Program-made: the position numbers and the translations under genes
Shown: positions 20,875 to 26,225 of the stretch, piece after piece
How the letters are laid out: each line of letters begins with the position of its first letter
Position numbering within the stretch: position 1 is the stretch's first letter
Notes under the pieces: model-generated
What the model was told of the DNA's origin: nothing
Seen by the model: the letters and a program-made list of their open reading frames with translations, nothing else
Databases searched by the model: none
Source: UBA9732 sp045116915
Lineage (GTDB): Bacteria; Spirochaetota; Spirochaetia; Sphaerochaetales; Sphaerochaetaceae
Assembly (NCBI GenBank): GCA_045116915.1
Contig: JBGUMQ010000009.1
Coordinates: forward strand, 1 to 26,225
Reading direction: 5' to 3'
DNA length: 26,225 bases

Positions 20875-22057
20875 GATCCGCGGTTTCCAGGCTTCCCCGA
20901 TCAGAAGACTCAGCCCGTATGCCAGGGCCGCCAAGGCCAGGGGCATCAAGGTCTACCACCTCAATATCGGTCAGCCCGACATCAAGAGCCCCAGGGAGGC
21001 TCTCGAGGCGATCCACAACTACCCGAACGAGATAATCGCGTACGGCGAAAGCGACGGGGACCTCGAGCTCCGCAAGGCCGTCGTCAGGTACTACGGCGAG
21101 AGTGTCGGAGTGAACATCTCCACCGACGATGTGCTGATCACCACCGGAGGCTCGGAGGCGATCCTGTTCTCGCTCATGACCCTGTGCGACCCGGGCGACG
21201 AGGTCATCGTCCCCGAGCCCTACTACACGAACGTGCACTCCTTCGCAAGGATGGCGAACGTCAGCATAGTATCCGTCACCAGCCTGCTTGAGGACAACTT
21301 CGCCCTTCCTCCGTTGAGCATGATAGAGGAGAGGATCACCAGCAAGACAAGGGCCATCCTGCTCAACAGCCCCAACAACCCCACCGGCCACATCTACAGT
21401 CCGGATGAGCTGCAGGTCATCCTGGACATGTGCGAGAGGCACGACATCTTCCTGATCGTGGACGAGGTCTACCGCGAGTTCTGCTACGACGGGCTCAAGT
21501 TCACAAGCATCCTGAGCTACGAGAAGTACGCCGACCGCGTGATCTGCATAGACAGCGTCTCCAAGAGGTTCTCGATGTGCGGAGCCAGGGTGGGTGTGCT
21601 GATCTGCCGCAACAGGAACGTAATCCGCGAGACGCTGAAGCTGAGCCAGGCCCGCCTGTGCTCACCGACAGTGGAGCAGTATGCATCGCTTGCCGCGTTC
21701 GGTGCGCCGCCTGAGTACCTGGAGAACGTGAAGAAGGAATACGAGAAGAGAAGGGACTTCATCGTCAAGGCGCTGGACTCGATTCCGGGAGTCAAATGCT
21801 CGCGTCCCAACGGAGCCTTCTATCTGATCGCAAGGCTTCCCGTGGAGGATGCCGAGAACTTCTCCATCTTCATGCTGAGGGATTTCGACTACAACGGAGA
21901 GACGGTGATGCTTGCCCCGGCCGAGGGTTTCTATGAGAGCAAGGACCTTGGCCGCGACCAGGTCAGAATCGCCTACGTCCTGAACACAGAGGACCTTGAG
22001 AAGGCTTGCAGATGCCTCAAAGAGGGTCTGAAAGCCTACAACAACAGGGAAATCTGA
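20858..22057 (+). CDS. PLP-dependent aminotransferase (class I)
   Basis: A 399-aa fold-type I aminotransferase. The PLP Schiff-base lysine is Lys236 in DSVSKRFSMCGARVG; the cofactor Asp202/Tyr205 lie in VDEVYREF and the Asn in LLNSPNNPTG (169-177). HLNIGQPDI (34-42) and YGESDGDLELR (62-72) are the usual N-terminal motifs. The family transaminates Asp, Ala or aromatic amino acids; which one cannot be decided here. AGGGAGG lies upstream of ATG 20858, inside the last codons of prs (17-nt overlap). Its stop is 4 nt from that of the convergent HAD gene, with no room for a terminator. Confidence 0.9.
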   Translation: MEISNRIRGFQASPIRRLSPYARAAKARGIKVYHLNIGQPDIKSPREALEAIHNYPNEIIAYGESDGDLELRKAVVRYYGESVGVNISTDDVLITTGGSEAILFSLMTLCDPGDEVIVPEPYYTNVHSFARMANVSIVSVTSLLEDNFALPPLSMIEERITSKTRAILLNSPNNPTGHIYSPDELQVILDMCERHDIFLIVDEVYREFCYDGLKFTSILSYEKYADRVICIDSVSKRFSMCGARVGVLICRNRNVIRETLKLSQARLCSPTVEQYASLAAFGAPPEYLENVKKEYEKRRDFIVKALDSIPGVKCSRPNGAFYLIARLPVEDAENFSIFMLRDFDYNGETVMLAPAEGFYESKDLGRDQVRIAYVLNTEDLEKACRCLKEGLKAYNNREI

Positions 22058-22061
22058 GAAG

Positions 22062-22688
22062 TCAGACCAGTTTCAGGATATCGTAAGGATTGCCGATTGT
22101 TCCCGCTTCGCCGGGTTTGTATCCGAATCCCCAGCTTACCCGAATGCAGTCGCATCCGGCATCCACGGCACCCTTGGCATCTATCGGGGTGTCTCCCACA
22201 AGCACGCATTCATCAGCGCCGAGACCCAGCCTCCTGAAGCCGTCCTTCAGGAGGTCGCCCTTTGTCATTGTGCCCACGAGGTCTATCCCCAGCTGGACAT
22301 CGAACAGGTCCGCGACGCCGAAGTCCCGGCACATCCGCTGCACAAGGTCCTCGTTCTTCATGGATGCGATGCCAAGGATGTGGCCTCTGCTTCTGAGTTC
22401 GTGCACGACATCAAGGATGCCGGAATAGAAGTGTGCCCTGAGGCGGCCTTCGCGCATGTAGAATTCGTGATAGGCCTCGCAGAGCCTGTGGATGACATCC
22501 TCGTCCCTGATTCCGAACGTCAGGCGGAAGCAGTCTCCCAGCGGAGGTCCGATGAACACGTTCCAGTCCTCTATCTCGGGGATCGGGATCCCGACTGTCT
22601 CCATGGCATGACGGCCTCCTGCGAAAATCCCGTCGGATGTGTCCATCAGGGTTCCGTCGAGGTCGAAGAAGACGGCCCGGTATCTCAT
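22062..22688 (-). CDS. HAD-family phosphatase (phosphoglycolate phosphatase-like)
   Basis: A 208-aa HAD hydrolase with a C1-type helical cap. Motif I is FFDLDGTLMDTSDG (Asp9 nucleophile, Asp11 acid), motif II is GIASMKN, motif III is KGDLLKDG and motif IV is LVGDTPIDAKGA. It resembles Gph/PgmB-type enzymes that act on phosphoglycolate or sugar phosphates; the substrate is not defined. ATG 22688 overlaps the stop of the acidic-linker gene (ATGA), so the two are translationally coupled, an unexplained pairing. Confidence 0.9.
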   Translation of the reverse strand: MRYRAVFFDLDGTLMDTSDGIFAGGRHAMETVGIPIPEIEDWNVFIGPPLGDCFRLTFGIRDEDVIHRLCEAYHEFYMREGRLRAHFYSGILDVVHELRSRGHILGIASMKNEDLVQRMCRDFGVADLFDVQLGIDLVGTMTKGDLLKDGFRRLGLGADECVLVGDTPIDAKGAVDAGCDCIRVSWGFGYKPGEAGTIGNPYDILKLV

Positions 22689-24868
22689 TTGCCGCGCCTC
22701 TCCATGAGCCGCATGCCGAGTTTCTCGACGATCTTCCACTCCCAGTCGGAGTAGCTGGACCTTCCGATCCTTATGAAGTCGGCCTTGATGAATTGGCCGG
22801 AGGGGTCATAGTAGAGCTCGAGCGAATTCCAGGTGTCCTTTCCGGAAGCGTACATGACGGCTCCGATGTTCTCGCGCCTCTGGATGGCCAGCATCGGGTC
22901 CTGGGTCTGGGAGAACAATGCGATGGAGATGTTGGTGTCGGGGATGGCGAACATCTTGTCCTTGCCGTCGATCAGCCAGGACTTGCGGGCCATCTCTATG
23001 AACTTCACGATCTCCTCCTTCTGCTGCGTCGGGCAGCCTGAGAAATAGACCGTGATCGGATTGGCCTTGGACGGAGAGAACCTGAGTATCAGGTCCAGCA
23101 TCGGGAATTCCTTGTCCTGAGGTGGAAGCTCTTCGGGTTCCGGTTCGGGCTCGGGTTCCGGCTCAGGCTCGGGCTCCGGCTCAGGTTCCGGCTCCGGTTC
23201 GGATTCGGGCACGGATTCCGGTTCAGGTTCAGGCTCTTCTTCCGGAAGTTCCGCCGGCTCCTCCTCATCCTGCGGGAAGCTCTGCTGCATGACAGGATTG
23301 GTCTTCGGTTCAGGTTCCGGTTCTTCAGCCGGCTCTTCGGTACCTTCGTCCTCATCGGAATCGTCAAGGATGGAGAACAGGGATGCTCCGCTGTACGGAT
23401 CTGGTCCGTCGTCCTCTTCCTCCTGCTGTGCCGGGGAATCCTCTTCATCCCCATCGTCATAGGGGAACGCATCCGATTCCTGTTCTTCCAGCATGGGATC
23501 CGCCTGGAAATCCGAGGATCCGGCCTCCTCCAGATAGTCGTATGTATCGGGGCTCACCAGGGCGTTGTATCCGGTTTCCGGTTCCGGCTGCGGCACGGGT
23601 CCGGGCACAGGCTCGGGCTCCGGCTCGTCCTGTGATTCCTCTTCGGACATCTCGTAGACGTCGTCCTCCCGGGTCTCCTCCGTCTCGGAGGTGTCTTCCT
23701 CGAACTCGTCAGGGTATTCGTATTCGTCGGTTTCCTTATACGCCGAGTCATCGTCCTCGTTGGAGGATGCGGTCTCGTCCTCCTCGCTCTCTATCTCGTC
23801 ATCCTCGTCGAACATGGACTCCGGTTCGTCCTCGGGTTCACCGAACGGGATGTCGTCCTCCTCTTCGGAAGAGGCTTCGGTCATTTCCGGTTCCGCGATG
23901 ACTTCCTCCTGAGCCGGTTCCTCCGGCGTATCATCAACAGGCTCCGGCTCGGGTTCCGCCACCGGCTCCTCAACAGGCTCCGGCTCGGGTTCTGCCACAG
24001 GCTCCTCAACAGGCTCCGGTTCAGGTTCCGGCTGCGGAACGGTTTCCTCCGCTTCCGGCTCCTCCGGTGTTTCCTCCACAGGCGGTATGGCGGCAACCAG
24101 ATCGGCTATGGCGGGAACCACACGGTCCAGGCTGTAACGGGTGACGAAGCTGTAGTAGCTTCCGCTGTATCTGATGAACGGGGTGTCGAGGTACGGAGTG
24201 CATGAACCGATGATGCCGTAGTGCGACTGGGGAAGCTTCTCGTCCCTGCGCGGCTGGGCCGCGAGCCTCCGGCAGATCTCCTCGTCAAGATCCGTGGTCC
24301 TTCGGACATCGAAATCAGTGAAGCCCCTGGCCTTGGAGGTCTCCATATCGATCAGCGTGAAGAACGCGTTGTTTATCCCGTCATCCAGGCATACGTTCAT
24401 AACGGTGTCCCTTGGGAAGACTTCCCTATGGATTCTTTCACGTTCTTCCATCATGGAGACATCGTCCAGCTCTCCTTGCGAATGCCTGAGCAGGATCTCG
24501 TAGTCGATCAGCCTCATGGTGGACTTCACGTTCTCAAGCATGAGGCGGTGCAGGTTCCTTGCGCATTTGCCTACAGCCGGGTTCTCCACATCCGTCGGTG
24601 CGAAGTACGAGACCTTGCGGAATACGGATGCGTGGAGGAAAACCATGAGACAGTCGGATGCGAGTGCGGAGAATTCATCGGAACCGAACGAGGACCTGTT
24701 CAGGGCCACGTGCCGCAGAAGGCTTGCAATGTTGAACCTTATGGATTCCTTCAGCAGTTCGGACCTGTACATCTCTATGTATGATATCTGCTTGCCGATG
24801 TTCTTCTGCAGTTTCTCGGCAGAGATCCCCGTCATGTCATTGAGGTTCCATGGAAGATAACAATTCAT
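22685..24868 (-). CDS. Large protein with acidic Pro/Glu linker, unknown function
   Basis: A 727-aa protein I do not recognise. Residues 1-260 form a helical N-terminal domain (ISYIEMYRSELLKESIRFNI, RNLHRLMLENVKSTMRLIDY). Residues about 262-585 are low complexity, with Glu/Pro/Asp repeats such as PEPEPVEEPVAE and a long run of EP, plus acidic stretches (DEDDEIESEEDE). Residues 586-727 are a second compact domain (MLDLILRFSPSKANPITVYFSG...WEWKIVEKLGMRLMERRGK). No signal peptide or membrane span is seen. The very negative linker could tether two domains or mimic nucleic acid. ATG 24868 follows GGAG at 7 nt. It is the first gene of an operon with a HAD phosphatase. Confidence 0.75.
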   Translation of the reverse strand: MNCYLPWNLNDMTGISAEKLQKNIGKQISYIEMYRSELLKESIRFNIASLLRHVALNRSSFGSDEFSALASDCLMVFLHASVFRKVSYFAPTDVENPAVGKCARNLHRLMLENVKSTMRLIDYEILLRHSQGELDDVSMMEERERIHREVFPRDTVMNVCLDDGINNAFFTLIDMETSKARGFTDFDVRRTTDLDEEICRRLAAQPRRDEKLPQSHYGIIGSCTPYLDTPFIRYSGSYYSFVTRYSLDRVVPAIADLVAAIPPVEETPEEPEAEETVPQPEPEPEPVEEPVAEPEPEPVEEPVAEPEPEPVDDTPEEPAQEEVIAEPEMTEASSEEEDDIPFGEPEDEPESMFDEDDEIESEEDETASSNEDDDSAYKETDEYEYPDEFEEDTSETEETREDDVYEMSEEESQDEPEPEPVPGPVPQPEPETGYNALVSPDTYDYLEEAGSSDFQADPMLEEQESDAFPYDDGDEEDSPAQQEEEDDGPDPYSGASLFSILDDSDEDEGTEEPAEEPEPEPKTNPVMQQSFPQDEEEPAELPEEEPEPEPESVPESEPEPEPEPEPEPEPEPEPEPEPEELPPQDKEFPMLDLILRFSPSKANPITVYFSGCPTQQKEEIVKFIEMARKSWLIDGKDKMFAIPDTNISIALFSQTQDPMLAIQRRENIGAVMYASGKDTWNSLELYYDPSGQFIKADFIRIGRSSYSDWEWKIVEKLGMRLMERRGK
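23132..23235 (-). repeat. Degenerate (Pro-Glu)n coding repeat
   Basis: A degenerate hexanucleotide repeat (GGTTCC/GGCTCG type on the plus strand) encoding about 12 or more consecutive Glu-Pro pairs in the linker of the 727-aa protein. Prone to length change by slippage. Confidence 0.8.
23935..24030 (-). repeat. 36-bp tandem repeat, three copies
   Basis: Units start at 23935, 23971 and 24007 (third partial), each encoding a VEEPVAEPEPEP-like 12-aa block. The copies are nearly identical at the DNA level, indicating recent duplication. Confidence 0.85.
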
Positions 24869-24961
24869 TGCACACTCCGTTTCATAAACCTGATAACTCA
24901 GGATAAGTATGTCACAATAAAATCAAATAATGTAGCATCTCCCCTGTTTTTTTTGCCGAAT

Positions 24962-25540
24962 ATGCTCCATACTTTCCGGGTGCTGTATTTCTGCGTCAAC
25001 TGCATGGCATCCTCTGAAGAGGATGTCGTCAAAAGGATAAACAGATGCCTCACCGACACCCTGGATGAGGATTTCCTCGTCTGGCTTCCCATGAAGGAGG
25101 TCAGGGAGAAAAGGAGAGGGGTCACCGAGATAGTGAAGAGGCCCATGTTCTCAGGCTATATCTTCATGTTCTGGGAGGGGGACGACGAAAGGCGGTTCCC
25201 GATAATCGACATCAGGCGCATGCCAGGTGTCACCAGGATACTGGGCTATGACGACGGCTCGCATGCACTCAAGGGCAGGGACCTGGAGTTCGCACGCTGG
25301 ATACACATGAACGGCGGTTTCATCAGGCAGTCCAAGGTACTCTATACGGAGGGTCAGCGCATCCACATCTGCGAGGGTCCGCTGCGCGGTTTCGACGGCA
25401 ATGTGGTCAAGGTGGACAAGCACCACAAGCGCATAGTCCTGAGGTTCGAGATAGGCGGCAATACGTCGGATGTGAGTTTCACCGTCGAGTTCCTGAACAG
25501 CAACATCGCCGCTTATTCCGAATCCTCGGCAAGGGCCTGA
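24962..25540 (+). CDS. NusG-family antitermination factor (LoaP/UpxY-like)
   Basis: A 192-aa NusG paralogue that binds RNA polymerase to control elongation of specific operons. The N-terminal NGN domain has MFSGYIFMFWEGDD (the FPGY-like motif) and RRMPGVTRILGYDD; the C-terminal KOW domain is YTEGQRIHICEGPLRGFDGNVVKVDK. It is specialised rather than the core NusG, which lies near secE/rplK and has the FPGYvlV form. The start is uncertain: ATG 24962 gives 192 aa; GTG 24980 gives 186 aa and has CATACT 6 nt upstream, the leaderless arrangement. No Shine-Dalgarno exists for either. Such factors usually precede the long polysaccharide or metabolite operon they regulate, but here the next gene is convergent. 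Confidence 0.8.
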   Translation: MLHTFRVLYFCVNCMASSEEDVVKRINRCLTDTLDEDFLVWLPMKEVREKRRGVTEIVKRPMFSGYIFMFWEGDDERRFPIIDIRRMPGVTRILGYDDGSHALKGRDLEFARWIHMNGGFIRQSKVLYTEGQRIHICEGPLRGFDGNVVKVDKHHKRIVLRFEIGGNTSDVSFTVEFLNSNIAAYSESSARA

Positions 25541-25549
25541 GACAACCCG

Positions 25550-26077
25550 TCAGTTCTTCGTTCCGGTTTCCGCGCTTTCGGGAACGGGCCATCCCAGGGC
25601 GTTGTACACCATGGCCCTGTCCTTCGCCGCCCTGGCGCAGGTGAAACGCACCTCATCGTCCCCGAAATAGAGTATGAAGCCCTTCCTGGCCGGGAGGACC
25701 TTTCCGAATCCGACCGACGTGACTTCCGCGATGTCCCTGGACCAGGCTTCCCTGCACGGGGTCTCGCTGTGGACCTTGTCTTCCGTGCGCTGCATCAGGA
25801 CCAGTCTGCCGCCGGTGACGCAAAGGCGTCCGCGGGTGAGGTCCGCACCCGAATCGGCCGGGATCCTCCCGACGTAGAACTCGTGCTCCGGCATTCCGCC
25901 CAGCACCTTCTCCACATCCTTCCTGCTTACCCAGAACATGGCGAACCAGTACAGGACCACAAGGCCCGTCATGGACATGAACATTGGGATGAGCGCCCAT
26001 CTGGGCAGGTACGCGGCGGGGATGAAAACAATGGCGGCGAACTCCGCGAGAATCAATATCCTGATGACGTTCTTCAT
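25550..26077 (-). CDS. Membrane protein with N-terminal helices and PH-like soluble domain
   Basis: A 175-aa protein, not recognised. Two hydrophobic helices lie at about 5-24 (IRILILAEFAAIVFIPAAYL) and 28-51 (LIPMFMSMTGLVVLYWFAMFWV). The rest (55-175) is soluble, with a GRLCVTGGRLVLMQRTED...REAWSRDIAEVTSVGFGKVLPARKGFILYFGDDEVRFTCA pattern reminiscent of bacterial PH-like domains, probably cytoplasmic. No Shine-Dalgarno precedes the ATG at 26077; TATCAT ends 7 nt upstream, so translation may be leaderless. Convergent with the NusG-like gene. Confidence 0.7.
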   Translation of the reverse strand: MKNVIRILILAEFAAIVFIPAAYLPRWALIPMFMSMTGLVVLYWFAMFWVSRKDVEKVLGGMPEHEFYVGRIPADSGADLTRGRLCVTGGRLVLMQRTEDKVHSETPCREAWSRDIAEVTSVGFGKVLPARKGFILYFGDDEVRFTCARAAKDRAMVYNALGWPVPESAETGTKN

Positions 26078-26084
26078 GGTTCCG

Positions 26085-26090
26085 ATGATA
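26085..26090 (-). promoter_or_regulatory. Leaderless -10 of the 26077 membrane-protein gene
   Basis: TATCAT (minus strand), then 7 nt, then ATG; TGGAAA lies 17 nt upstream as a weak -35. Confidence 0.45.
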
Positions 26091-26185
26091 GCCTTTATGG
26101 CCGCGGATTTCCAGCCGCTTCATGTCTGATAAGTACGGAAAGCGGAAAACAACACAAAATAACCGGACTTTCCTTTGGTTTACTC

Positions 26186-26214
26186 CAATATTCGGGACAC
26201 TTTTTCCGTAATGG
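26186..26214 (+). promoter_or_regulatory. Conserved element B at right edge: CAATAT-N17-TAATGG
   Basis: CAATAT (26186-26191), spacer with GGGACACTTTTTCCG, then TAATGG (26209-26214). An ATG follows at 26223, 8 nt past this hexamer, so a plus-strand gene probably starts at the window's end without a leader. Only three bases of it are visible. Confidence 0.75.
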
Positions 26215-26225
26215 CTCAGTGCATG

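Noticed and set aside
23100..24060. Dense short repeats resembling a CRISPR or satellite array
   Set aside because: The repeats are coding (Pro-Glu), have no unique spacers and no cas genes are near.
1..26225. Mobile elements, prophage, toxin-antitoxin or restriction systems
   Set aside because: No transposase, integrase, phage structural gene, terminal inverted repeats or target duplications were seen; codon use looks even across the window.

Overview
The window reads as bacterial chromosome, densely packed, with no mobile element, prophage, CRISPR array or rRNA operon visible. It encodes bacterial L28, thioredoxin, NDK, endonuclease III, RecQ and SSB. Several housekeeping genes belong to types I associate with spirochaetes: a 440-aa PFK with a long N-terminal extension, a 428-aa PRPP synthetase, an archaeal-type UMP kinase and a stand-alone NusG paralogue. 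AGG, ATC and CTC codons are common. My best guess is a gut-type spirochaete (Sphaerochaeta/Treponema-like), at moderate confidence.

Layout. 1-2564 (minus): deoD, then a macro-domain/HTH fusion, then a VWA protein that runs off the left edge. 2695-3510 (+): yqeB-like gene. 3564-4886 (minus): 6-phosphofructokinase, divergent from a HAD phosphatase and an NAD-dependent epimerase (4930-6770, +). 6986-7755: tRNA-Pro (minus) and nth (+) fire from one symmetrical bidirectional promoter. 7825-8481 (minus): membrane protein. 8690-8920 (+): rpmB. 9002-11774 (minus): recQ and galK, overlapping by 89 nt. About 11884-11984 (+): candidate structured ncRNA. 11991-13160 (minus): lipid kinase and a small membrane protein. 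13354 (+): ndk. 13824-17627 (minus): AEC transporter coupled to pyrH, an SDR, ssb and trxA. 17947-22057 (+): DUF5655-like protein, lamin-tail-like lipoprotein, prs, aminotransferase. 22062-24868 (minus): HAD phosphatase coupled to a large protein with an acidic Pro/Glu linker. 24962 (+): LoaP/NusG-like regulator. 25550 (minus): membrane protein. A further gene probably begins at the right edge.

Two regulatory patterns stand out. First, a highly conserved element, CAATAT-N17-TATNNN with spacer core GGACACTTTTTCCG, lies directly before recQ, ssb, the lipoprotein gene and the gene starting at the right edge; it looks like a special promoter or operator of a small DNA-metabolism regulon. Second, at least six genes (pfk, the 4930 HAD gene, nth, lipid kinase, SDR, the 26077 membrane protein) have a -10 hexamer ending 6-7 nt before the start codon and no Shine-Dalgarno sequence, so they are probably translated from leaderless mRNAs. 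Other well-organised control regions precede prs (palindrome over a consensus -10 and a folded leader), ndk (palindrome) and the DUF5655-like gene (11-bp tandem repeats, palindrome, perfect sigma70 promoter, leader hairpin).

Metabolically the window holds nucleotide metabolism (deoD, prs, pyrH, ndk), galactose entry (galK), glycolysis (pfk), DNA repair and replication (nth, recQ, ssb), redox (trxA) and lipid phosphorylation. Promoter and RNA calls rest on sequence inspection alone.
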